This document shows positions 1 through 8,910 of a stretch of 64,000 nt of DNA, one piece after another. The stretch's first letter is position 1. Each line of letters opens with the position of its first letter. Below the pieces are notes generated by a model, which saw only the letters and a list, made by a program, of their open reading frames with translations, was not told where the DNA came from and searched no databases. Both the position numbers and the translations under genes were made by a program. The DNA is from Anisodus tanguticus (taxonomy: Eukaryota > Streptophyta > Magnoliopsida > Solanales > Solanaceae): NCBI GenBank assembly GCA_034509755.1, contig CM067555.1:8440142-8504141 (forward strand). Reading direction: 5' to 3'.

Positions 1-760
1 AATTCGGTCAACGAACCTTTTACTTTGGATCATCTGATCCGTTTATACGTTCCAAGATTCTTATGTGGCGGGATCATTCAGATCTCTAAATGAGGCAAAT
101 TCCCCATTCTCTATAGCATTGACGATAATTGAGATTGAGGTTGGATGAAACGTTTTGTTGCGGTTCCTACCGCTGAAATCATCCCGGCAAGGTTCATGCC
201 TTTCCCTGAGAGATGGAATATGCACCGTAAGTATCTACGACTACTCCTTTCATTTTTTACTCACTTCCTTCAATACATTCTAAGTTTTATTTCTCACTTT
301 TCCCAGCTATTAGTTGGACTCTGGCCCACATTGAGAAACTTCACGAATGGGTCGAGAAAATCATTAGCACTTGTCCGCATAAGAAATGGACACGGAAAGT
401 GGTTTCCGAAAATTGATGGAAATCCCAAATGATTAGTATCCTCTGGGTTCCTTTTTCCTCTACTAATTTTGTTCATATTTTCACTTCTCCTTTTATTAAA
501 AACCCAGGTTTATTGAAGGGCAGCTCGACCCTAAGGTCCAACCCTTTGGCTGCTCTAATTAATCCCAATCCGGTACTCGATCCGACCGCATCAGTTTCCT
601 TATTGTAGAGGTACCGAGGAAAAAGAAAACTGCCAAATCCGAATTCTCAAAGCCTCCGAAGTCTCCCTTGGTTGCTTCAAAGAAGAAAAAGAACTCCGAA
701 AGTGTGTGGACCTTCCGGCATCTTCCTAGATGAAATATTGCTGCCAAAGCTATTGTGCCA
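1..760 (+). pseudogene. Decayed transposon-derived coding sequence with intron-like break
   Basis: Plus-strand translation gives pieces resembling a protein repeatedly annotated in Solanaceae genomes as a putative plant transposon protein. A first piece (about 1-213) reads through stretches such as FTLDHLIRLYVPRF and AEIIPARFMPFPERWNMHR. It is followed by GTAAGTAT at about 214 and, after a T-rich stretch, a TTTCCCAG acceptor near 300-306. The next piece contains WTLAHIEKLHEWVEKI, then stops and frame changes; a lysine-rich end (VPRKKKTAKSE) runs to about 700. The longest open piece is 95 codons (145-432), but it crosses the intron-like part, so it is not a real protein. The family name is from memory of annotations; what is seen is a conserved-looking but broken coding sequence cut by the left edge of the window. 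Confidence 0.4.
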
Positions 761-796
761 ACATTTGCTGCCGCATAAACTACTGCCACAAGGAAT

Positions 797-945
797 GGTT
801 GGCCAGTGGGCGGGGATCGGGTTCGTCGGGTCGGGACCGGCGGGATCGGGTCGGGACCGGCGGGATTCATCGCCGTCCCGTCCCGTTTCCGATCCCATCG
901 GAGTCGGGACGGGATCGAGCTGGGTCGGGATTGGGATCGGTTTTT
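797..945. repeat. GC-rich subterminal repeats of hAT copy 1
   Basis: A block of short repeats built on GGGTCGGGACCGGCGGGATC-like units, strikingly GC-rich in an AT-rich region. Subterminal short repeats are typical of hAT elements, where they bind transposase. The equivalent block of copy 2 lies at 34165-34370. Several open reading frames cross it on both strands, giving Arg/Gly/Pro-rich peptides that I regard as artefacts. Confidence 0.65.
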
Positions 946-1160
946 TTTTTTGCACTTAATTTAAAAAATAGCATGTATATAAAAAAACTCAATAATTAAA
1001 CAAGATAGTGTAATAAAAACATCACAAAGCTGTTTTTGTGCCTCTTATAATATTTAATAGACATGATTTTTTTTGTAATACAAATACAATTGTTAAAATT
1101 GCAACTTTGTGGTGTTGTTCAAAAGTTGCAAATTACATAGTAAAATTGCAATTAAAAAAA

Positions 1161-2192
1161 TTACATTTTGAAAAAAACCTGTTCTAGTTTCTTGATAATT
1201 TTTTGTGGTTCTTCGGTTGAAATTGGTAATTGTTGGTCAAATTTCTCCACGTCGCTTCCACCACATTCGGATAAGATTTCGTTGTAGTTTTCGTCTTCTT
1301 CTTCGTTGATCTCCGGTTGACCGCACCTTCTCCGCTCCGCTCGTATCCAATCTCTGAATAATACTACAATCTCCAAGCTGTCTCCGACTAATGAGTGCAT
1401 GTGCTCTCCTATTTGATATCTGTTGGCAGAAAAAGCGCTTTCAGACGCCGTTGATGACACTTGAATGTTCAAAACATCTCGGACCATCATTGAAAGTGTC
1501 GGAAAGGTCTTCTCATTCCCCCTCCAGTATTTCAGCAAGTCTTCACGTCCTTCTTCATTGAGAACTGCTTGGTACGGTACATAATCCTGCAAAACAAAAA
1601 TATCAAACTCGCTAATTTGGTTAGTAGCGGTACGGCCGCACATTCTATTTCTGAGGCTTTCAATACTAGCCGCAGAAACATCATGTCTTTTGTGAGGTTG
1701 TGTTGAAGAAGAAGAAGATGGTATGGAAGCCGGTAGGTTGCTAGCACTTTCTTGTTGGTAAAACCTATATACTTTTTTGCATTCGTCTTCTACGCTAGAC
1801 AACACTTCTTCTTTAGTTTGTTCAATAGGTGGTGGGTGATTTGGATTTTTGGGACTTGGAGGTGGTAGTACTGCTATATAATTGTAAATAGTTTCAATCA
1901 GTGATTTAGTACCGTCTATCTTAATAGTCGGATTTAATACAACACCAATAATATAAATAGTGGGAAAAAGAATAAAATATTTTTTTATTTTGATAAATAC
2001 TTTTTTAATAGTTGTCTTATAAGCTGGTTTATCCATATATTCATTAAGCAGTAAAAATATTAGAGCTATGTAAAACAACATAGTTGAAATAGTAGGATAA
2101 TATATACCGAAAAAACCTTTTGTTGCTTGAAAAAATTTCTCTAAAAATACAATAAGTTTGGAAATTTCCCCCCAATCGCTATCTACAACCAT
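1161..2192 (-). pseudogene. hAT transposase C-terminal part (dimerisation domain), copy 1
   Basis: A 343-codon open stretch on the minus strand. Its first third (SDWGEISKLIVFLEKFFQATK, then MLFYIALIFLLLNEYM) matches the part of plant hAT transposases that follows the catalytic core. The last third is the hAT dimerisation region: FDIFVLQDYVPYQAV, then LLKYWRGNEKTFPTLSMMVRDVL, then the hallmark SSTASESAFSANRYQI and VVLFRDWIRAERRR. It lacks the N-terminal half, which lies in other frames at 2512-3580, so this is a broken gene. A Pro/Ser-rich linker in the middle is probably poorly constrained. Function in an intact relative: transposase dimerisation and catalysis. Confidence 0.8.
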
Positions 2193-2511
2193 ATCAGCTG
2201 GATTTTGATTATGAGAGTTAAAAAATAAAGTTATAGTTTTCTATAGTCATAAGCAACAAGTAGTTGCTCGTATAAAAAATTATACGTAGTGGGTACTTGT
2301 TCTAGAATTTTTCTATAAGGTAGTTGGCAATCATGACAAGTTTTTTTATATTATTTTCTTCGTTGTATTCTATTATTTTTAAAAATAAAGTTTATAGCAA
2401 ATTGTATTTTATTAAGAATGTCTTCAAAAAGTGATAGGTCATCCTTTACAATTAAGTTATATATATGGCACACATTTTATATGAAAATGATCTGGAAAAG
2501 ATGGAGTTAAA

Positions 2512-2928
2512 CTATTTTTTAAAATTGTAAGCGTTATCTAATGTAATAGTCAGAATTTTATCAGTTATTCCGTAATAATCGCACACTTGATAAATATTTT
2601 TTGCAATAAAAGTATCAGTGTGCCTATCATCTATATATCTATAAGGTAAGATACGTTTTTGCATAGACCATTTATAATCTATCCAATGACAGGTTATCGT
2701 TAAATAATCATGGTCGTTAGTACTATGGCCTATATCAGAAGTGATAGTCACTTTGCCATTAAAATGATATAATGAATAACGTAAATATTGTTGATATTCA
2801 TGTGCGAATTTAAATACATCTCTCTTAACAATTGATCTAGGAAAACTGTTAAAAGCAGGATTATACATATCTCTAATGTAATGAATAAAACCGGGAGATG
2901 AAGGAAATGAAAAAGGCAAACCCTCCAC
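2512..2928 (-). pseudogene. hAT transposase core fragment, copy 1
   Basis: Minus-strand 138-codon piece with a typical hAT core layout: PGFIHYIRDMYNPAF, a segment with KVTITSDIGHSTNDHDYLTIT (the ITxD region containing the first catalytic Asp), CHWIDYKWSMQKRIL, then IYQVCDYYGITDKILTITLDNA (second acidic motif, TxDNA). It lies in correct order between the BED finger (3056-3580) and the dimerisation region (1161-2192). The frame closes just after DNAYNFKK, so the reading frame is broken before the C-terminal part. The paralogous fragment in copy 2 lies at about 35787-36400. Confidence 0.78.
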
Positions 2929-2989
2929 AGCAACTAATTTTGGTATTGCTTCCCTATCTCTATGTTTATCGTATTTAGGGCCTACAATT

Positions 2990-3005
2990 CCCCCCCCCCC
3001 CCCCC
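2990..3005. repeat. 16-base poly-C run inside the hAT coding region
   Basis: An uninterrupted run of 16 C on the plus strand. The matching place in hAT copy 2 (about 36490) reads TTCCCCATCGTCGGG, so the run is an expansion in copy 1 at a site that had four C. It shifts the transposase reading frame. An assembly or sequencing artefact at a homopolymer is possible. Confidence 0.85.
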
Positions 3006-3055
3006 GTCATAGGGTTAATCTGACCCTGGACTTGATCCGGAACAATATGTGAACC

Positions 3056-3580
3056 TTATCCCGATGGAGCGGAAGTTTGCGCACCCAGTTTTGAAGCCTC
3101 ATATTGGGCATACCTAGCTGGATGAGCCCTTGCTACGTGTCTCATTAAACCCACCGTCCCACCGTGACTTTTTTCAGTTTTAAATTTTAAAACATCTTTA
3201 CAAATTTTACATCTAGCTACTTGATTCTCTACGTCCCTATCAAAAAATGTCCATGAATCTGATTTTAATGTTCGTTTTGCTGGACCTCGTCTCATACTAG
3301 GGGCAATATGGGACATTTTAATTGAAGGTGCACTAGTGGATGTGTTGTCATTTACATTAGTGGGTGTCTCATCTAGATCATCGTCTAAATTAAAGTCTTC
3401 TTGAGTTCCAAAAAATAGCTCCTCGTCTAAATCTAATGGTATTGTAGGAAAATGTTCAGTATCAACAAAATCATCATGTGTAGGAATATGATTCTGTCTA
3501 GAAATAGGACCCTTGCCCTTGTTGCCCCTACTAGAAGAAGCATGACCCCCACCCGTAAGCATACATTTAAATCCTTCCAT
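3056..3580 (-). pseudogene. BED zinc-finger N-terminus of hAT transposase, copy 1
   Basis: A 174-codon minus-strand ORF beginning MEGFKCML, the same start as in copy 2 (MEGLRGMFKG at 37112). Residues about 1-110 are a Ser/Gly/Asp-rich leader. From about 120 to 165 it shows a BED zinc finger: SWTFFDRDVENQVARCKICKD, then H-x4-H as MRHVARAHP, giving C-x2-C and H-x4-H metal ligands. BED fingers bind the transposon ends. The ORF closes before the transposase core, so it is the intact N-terminal part of a broken gene. Confidence 0.78.
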
Positions 3581-3656
3581 TATAAATTTATAGTTATACT
3601 AATAAATAATTAAAGTAAATAAAATTAAGTGCGAAATAAAATCTTGCTCTAAGTAT

Positions 3657-4135
3657 ATGTGACAAGTATTTGGTCTCCTGGACATATGCTATATTAATCC
3701 TCTTCTTAAGAATCTTAATTAGCTCTATGGACTTCTCCGTTAAAGTCTCAATGTTCCAAGACCCTATTCTCAGTCTAGCCTCTCCCTTACCCCACTTACC
3801 CCCCTAACCCTTGCCCCAATCCCCGACCGAGAACATGACCCTAGTCTACCATCAGTTACCAAAGCCACTAAAGTAAATATAAAATAATAAACTACTCAAA
3901 CGTTTACCCTAAAACAGGAAGAGATCAAAGTGCAAGCACAAGTTAACAAGAATCTAGAGGCAAGTAAAACCACTTCGCCAAAAATGTTATAACTAAAGAC
4001 AAGAAGCGGCAAAATTTAACAACAAAGTTTAGGACAAAGAATGGATACAGGCAACCGGAGGTACCAACTCCAGTTGAATCGAACCTGTTTGCCGGCGAAA
4101 TCACTGTTCACGGGTACTGTTCATCTGCACCGAAA
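3657..4135 (-). pseudogene. RTE-type LINE 5' region and endonuclease start
   Basis: On the minus strand, sequence just above 3660 translates to RLRIGSWNIETLTEKSIELI then KILKKRINIAYVQETKY. This is the start of an apurinic-type endonuclease (exonuclease-endonuclease-phosphatase fold): GSWNI supplies the first Asn and QETK the catalytic Glu. Such pieces are common in plant RTE-clade LINEs, often misannotated as craniofacial-development-protein-like. Upstream (3840-4135) is probably the element's 5' untranslated part, with no clear ORF. The match stops at about 3660, directly at hAT sequence, and no reverse transcriptase follows. A broken fragment. Confidence 0.65.
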
Positions 4136-4539
4136 TTAATGTTCTCTTGAGTTTTCACAAAAAAAATCAAGTAACTACGTAGATTGTCGCAGTTTATGAT
4201 TAGTTTAATTTATTATTGATAATGCCATTAAAAATAATTAGAGGGGCATGATGCAATTCATCAATCAGCAACAAATTTTATAATGTAAACTTATTCCATG
4301 CAAAATGTTTATGATGAGTATACAACTAGAGATACCTGGCTGTCATGATCATCAAAGTCCGAATTAGAATTCAATTATCGAATAATTATACTATAAAAAT
4401 ATGTTCATTCTGTTGACATAAATAGGTTTTCTAGTGTAGCTATAAAAAGTGGCGAGAAAATTACTTAAAGTGGCTAATTTGAATTATATGGAAGCGGATC
4501 CGCTCCAGTAATGTTCGGTGCAGTCTTTGATTCAGGACA
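4136..4539. other. AT-rich spacer, no gene seen
   Basis: AT-rich sequence without ORFs of note, recognisable repeats or RNA genes. Confidence 0.5.
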
Positions 4540-5202
4540 ACTGGCCAAGACAGAATTAAGAACTGGGATAAATTTATTATTAAAAAGTTAAAAAGACACA
4601 AACAATTTTAACGAATAAAGGAAAATCAATTCACTGACGGCGGCTGCACACAGTTTGCCTACCATTTCATTTTACTTGCAAAGCTCCATTCTGCAGCAAG
4701 TAGGACCCACCTGGAGGTTAAAAAAATGAACTTTTAAAATAGAAAAAACCGATAATGGAAAAAAGGGACGACAGAAAAAAAAAAACGGGAATGATTAATA
4801 TTTCATCTATTTTAATAAATATGTATAGTTGTATACTTTCTTTTCTTTTTAATATTTTAAGATATAATCTTTTCATATTTAAAATACTTATTATTAATAT
4901 TTCTATTCATCTTGAATAATATTCTCGCAAAAAAGGTATGACATTTTAAGACTACCCGGTTTTAAAAATATATTTTATATTTAATATACATATCAATTTT
5001 TTCTTTCTTTTTGGTTCTTGTCCAATTGAAAATCATCTAGTTCGGAATTTTCCAATGTTAAAATGTAAAAATATTATTTAATGCTATGAAGCTTTGCAAG
5101 TAAAATGAAATGGTATGCAAACTGCGCGTTAAAATTGTTTTAGTGTCTTTTTAACTTTTTAGTAATAAATTTATCCCAGCTCTTAATTCTGTCTTGGCCA
5201 GT
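4540..5202. mobile_element. Long-inverted-repeat MITE (foldback or MULE-like)
   Basis: The left arm begins ACTGGCCAAGACAGAATTAA and runs to about 4685; the right arm (about 5090-5202) is its reverse complement, ending CTGTCTTGGCCAGT. The arms match over about 110 bases with scattered differences; the left arm has an extra ~30 bases around 4615-4650 (GGCGGCTGCAC region). The ~400-base centre is AT-rich and non-coding. Total length is about 663 bp. Long terminal inverted repeats fit Mutator-like or foldback MITEs, but the 9 bases on each side (TTCAGGACA and CATTACTTC) do not match, so the superfamily is open. Confidence 0.7.
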
Positions 5203-5929
5203 CATTACTTCTTGCCTCTTTCAATTCACATTTGATAATAAATACGAAAAGTTGCATAATAGTAGACCACTAATGTTATGAAAGCGAAGTGATTGTTTTC
5301 TTTTAATTATTTAATTATTTTCTTTATTGTATTTTTGTGTGGAAACAAGAGAAAAAACAATGAAAACCCTCTCAAGCCAACCTGTTGTCTTTGAAATTTA
5401 ATTTCCCTTTGATTGGCGATCTCTACGCCATTGAAAGTAGATAGGGTGACAGAAAAACAAATGATAGAGACAAGGATGACAATGACTGAAAATGAGAGTC
5501 TACAACTGGCACGCTATTGAATTTATTACTTTTGACTTGAATTATTTAATTTGTATATTCGCATATTTAAAAAAATTAAATATATACATGTAATGAATCC
5601 ACTTACTACTATAAATTCTAAATTCTTCTATGATAATAAAAAAGTAAAAGTTTCACTAGGTATCTTTCTAGACTAGATAACTCTATTAAATCTTTATCCA
5701 GTTTTTAAAAAGTACTATATTTAACATTTATCTAATTTTGCAAACATCAGACAAAGTCACATAACAAATCATTATTGTTGCAAAGAAAAAATATGTTAGA
5801 TTTATTTTCGTTTTGATATTTGAAATTTATGTTTCAAAATTGAGCTCATTTTGAGTAAGTTGGATTGTTGATATTTGAATAACAAGTTATTGTTCTAAAC
5901 CTTGTTCACCTAAACTTTACGTATAAATG
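5203..5929. other. AT-rich spacer, no gene seen
   Basis: No convincing ORF or known repeat. Near its right end, from about 5905, short similar phrases of the form CTAAACTT..TATAAATG recur, leading into the LINE remnant. Confidence 0.45.
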
Positions 5930-7890
5930 CCTAAATTTTTGTCATATGCGTTTGATGTTGGCAAAAATATTGAATTTAAAGTATAAATGACTGAATTTCA
6001 GGTATATGTATGTACATGAACTTCAGACAGAAATGCATGAACTTCAAAAGGTAAATTTTGACAAAATCTGCTTTATTCTTTGTAAAAATACTTCGGATCT
6101 TGAGAAAGATGTTATTATTGCGGAGTTAGGACAGTTACAAAGGCATAACTTAGGATTATATTTGGGTTTACCAGCGGTAGTTGGAAAATCGAAGAAGAAA
6201 ATATTGGAGTTTATTAAAGATAGAGTGAAGGCTAAAATAAAAGATTGGAAAAATAATTTTCTAAGCCCTGCAGGTAAATAAGTGATGCTTTAATCTGTCT
6301 TATCTGCTATTCCTTCTTATGCTTTATCATGTTTTCATTTTCCGGATACTTTGTGCAAGGAGATCACTATTATTTTCTCTAATTTATGATGGGGACATGA
6401 TGAGAATATGAGAAAATGCATTTTGAAAAATGGGAGAACATATGTTTAGTGAAGTCTAAAGGGGGAAATAAAATTTAGAGAGTTAAAATCTTTTAATCAA
6501 GCTTTATTGGCTAAACTTGTTTGGAGAATTTTGACTCGAGAAGATTCTCTACTTTTTCAAATTCTCAAAAGTAAATATTTTCAACATACTTCTTTTCTCA
6601 AAGCTATGTGTTCTTCTACTAGCTCATGGATATGGAAGAGTATTCTCTGAGATAGAGATCTTTTACAAAAAGGTATTAGATGGAGGATAGGATCTGAAGA
6701 TAATATTAAAGTTTGAATGGATCCTTGGATTCCCAACTATTATGGGTTTAGGCCTGAATATTGTCATGCTCAAATGGATATAGAGTTACAAGTAAGGGAT
6801 CTTGTAGACCATAATACTCACACCTGGAAGTTGCAGGATTTACAGAAATGGTTTTGTCTTGACGATATTCATGCAATAGTTTCTATACCTATTTCTACTA
6901 CTGGGTTATCAGATAGAATTATTTGACATCAGATTAAATCTGGCAATTATGAGGTAAAATTGGGATATCATTTAGCTAGAGAAATTGTTAGATGTCGAGA
7001 AGTTAGCAGCGATAGACCGCAATCGAGTAATCAATCTTTTTCAAAAAAGTTATGGGATTTCTTATGATCTATGAATATTAAGAATAACTATAAGCATTTT
7101 ATTCGAAAATGTATTCTGAATATGCTACATGTAATCATGTTGTTTCTTAAAGATTAAAACATACTTGTGATGTGTGTAAGGTTTGTGTTGTTGAAAGTGA
7201 AATTATTGATCATATGTTTTTAGATGCTCTAAAACACAATTGGTGTTGAAAATATGTCTTATTAATTGGCCTAATATTGAAAGTACTATAGATTTTTCTA
7301 GATGGTGGAATGATATTTTTGTTAATACTAGTCAATATCTTGATTCTATATATCTTGCTAAATTAAGTGTTGCTATCTTGTGACAAATTTGGAAAGCTAA
7401 AAACTAAATGAGCTTTGACGGGGATATTTGAGAAAATGATGGCAAGCATTGGAGTGGTGACTATGGATAGATGTAGTAATTTTCTTCAAGTCGTTAGTAC
7501 CCCAATTCAATTTGTTGGAAATGCTATCACCGCTAAAGATCTAGTAATTCGTGAAGCATTGGAAAACACAAAGGAGAATGGATGGTCAAAGGTGCAAATC
7601 TTGTCTGATGCAAAAGCTATGGTGAATATGATATGAAAAAGAAGTGTAGTTTCACGGGAGATAAAAACTATTTGTAAAGATATATGGAAGCTTATGAGTT
7701 CATTTGAAGACGTAAATGTTATATATATTTCTAGATCTTGGAATATGCAAGCGCATAATTTAGCTAAGTTTTCTATTTCGTTCTTACGAAAAGTTATTTG
7801 GATTTCTATTTTTCTTAGTTGGATTGTAAATGATGATGTTGCATCTTTTAACTCTTTTGAGACCGTTTATGTATTAATGAAGTAAAGTCA
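5930..7890 (+). pseudogene. Wreck of an L1-type LINE: reverse transcriptase to RNase H
   Basis: Plus-strand frames hold pieces in the order of a plant L1-type ORF2. At 6150-6275, LYLGLPAVVGKSKKKILEFI followed by WKNNFLSPAGK is the strongly conserved post-RT segment of plant LINEs. At 6480-6640 are remains of the NQALLAKLVWRIL region; at 6717-6926 WMDPWIP and VRDLVDHNTHTW. At 7165-7240 there is a Cys/His piece (CDVCKVC..IIDHMF). At 7415-7885 lies an RNase H-like region with IREALENTKENGW, the acidic ILSDAKAMV and VIYISRSWNMQAHNLAKF. Many stops and frameshifts separate them, and the RT catalytic core itself (YADD-type motif) is absent, so this is an old 5'-truncated copy. Confidence 0.75.
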
Positions 7891-8100
7891 TTTATTGTAA
7901 AAAAAAACTATATATGGTTGAAGTTCGAACTTTGAACGTCACATATCTTATTCGGAAGTGGGTAAGCTTACTAAATTTATAACTTAGCTATATTTAAACA
8001 TCGCCCCAAAATTGAATATTTGTGCACTTTCCCCACTGAAAAGGACCTTAGTCCCAAATTGACACAATGGGTATCTTTCTCTTCTTTTGTCATTTAATTT
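7891..8100. other. Spacer, no gene seen
   Basis: Short AT-rich spacer between the LINE remnant and the TRIM solo LTR. Confidence 0.4.
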
Positions 8101-8220
8101 TGGTAAAAAATGAATCTTTGGCCTAACTTAACCCCAAAAGCTAGTTTATAGGGTGAAGATTGTCCAAGTCCATATAAGGAGTTTATATTTTCATTACATA
8201 TCCGATATGAACTCTTAACA
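8101..8220 (-). mobile_element. TRIM solo LTR (minus strand)
   Basis: Read on the minus strand it begins TGTTAAGAG, continues with AACTCCTTATATGGACTTGG, and has ACAATCTTCACCCTA..AGCTTTTGGGGTTAAGTTAGG before ending near TTTTTTACCA. It is clearly the same LTR as the complete TRIM at 45829-46238, only more diverged. No second LTR or PBS is next to it, so it is a solo LTR. AATTT on the left (8096-8100) and AATTT at 8220-8224 could be the TSD, overlapping the terminus by one base. Confidence 0.7.
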
Positions 8221-8638
8221 ATTTCAATGATTTTTTTAGGGATATGTTTTTCTTTTTCTTCTGAAAGGGACAGTTCACATAGCATAACCTATAGGATACG
8301 ACTATTTGTCAAAAAAATTGTCCTGAAAACATCGTGAATCAATGTTTTTGTCCCTTTTAACTTTGAAAGCCCGTTTGTGATCATTTGTGATGCGCGTTAG
8401 ATGGATTTGTTGCTAGTGAGAATACATCCCAAGATCTTTTATTGCATCCAATTACGTCGACTAGAAAGGTTATACTAGCTGATGCAGTTAAAAATGTAGT
8501 ATTTTTCTTCTACGTTTAGACAAATTAAGTTTTCGTTCTCTTTTCTTTTCTTTTTTTCATTTAATTTGTGACGAATATCTTTTAGGGATATTTCTTTCTT
8601 TTTCTTCTCAAAAGGACAGTTCACATATATAGCATTAC
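8221..8638. repeat. Tandemly duplicated spacer: copy A and start of copy B
   Basis: Copy A spans about 8225-8520: TTTTAGGGATATG..TTTTTCTTCTG..GACAGTTCACATAGC..CCTATAGGATACG..GACTAGAAAGGTTATACTAG..CTTCTACGTT. Copy B starts at about 8574 with TTTTAGGGATATTTC and GGACAGTTCACATATATAGC and breaks at 8638, where the copia element begins. It resumes at 17018 and ends near 17243. A tandem duplication therefore came first, and the copia inserted into copy B later. Confidence 0.85.
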
Positions 8639-8868
8639 TATTGAGATGTTTCCTAGTTTAACTCTATTAGTTTTATGGTAAATTCTAGTGTAAGTATATT
8701 TGGTAAATTATAATTATTGTAGTTTATTAAAATAGAGTTCCCTTGTTAGACTAGGAAAAAGAGAATTTTTGTCTCTATATAAAGAGACCATTATGATGAT
8801 TGAAACCAAGAAAGAATCCTCCCAATATTTTTCTTCTCTCTAAATTTCGTCCTCTCTTAATTTTAACA
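8639..8868 (+). repeat. Left LTR of the copia element
   Basis: Starts TATTGAGATGTTTCC and ends TTAATTTTAACA. Both LTRs begin TA, not TG, fitting the non-canonical TA..CA terminus class known for some plant copia elements. It contains CTCTATATAAAGAGA (about 8773-8787), a likely TATA region, and a CT-rich 3' end. The equivalent right LTR is 16786-17017. Confidence 0.9.
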
Positions 8869-8881
8869 TGGTATTAGAGCC
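8869..8881 (+). other. Primer binding site of the copia element
   Basis: TGGTATTAGAGCC directly follows the left LTR. It matches the 3' end complement of plant initiator tRNA-Met (TGGTATCAGAGC) with one change and would prime minus-strand synthesis. Confidence 0.88.
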
Positions 8882-8910
8882 ACGTTGAAAGAACACAAAA
8901 ACTCTAAATA

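Larger units (their letters stand above)
797..3655 (-). mobile_element. Degenerate hAT-superfamily DNA transposon, copy 1
   Basis: Read on the minus strand, this segment carries in order a BED-type zinc finger, a transposase core and a hAT C-terminal dimerisation region, split by stops and frameshifts. At its low-coordinate end is a GC-rich subterminal block followed by TTTTTTTGCACTTAATTT, and the same arrangement occurs in a second copy at 34165-37140. The element sits in the decayed coding sequence at 1-760. The outer limit at about 797 is approximate because I cannot see clean terminal inverted repeats or an 8-bp TSD. At the high-coordinate side, homology to copy 2 ends near 3650, where LINE sequence begins, so this end is truncated or fused. 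Not expected to be active. Confidence 0.8.
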
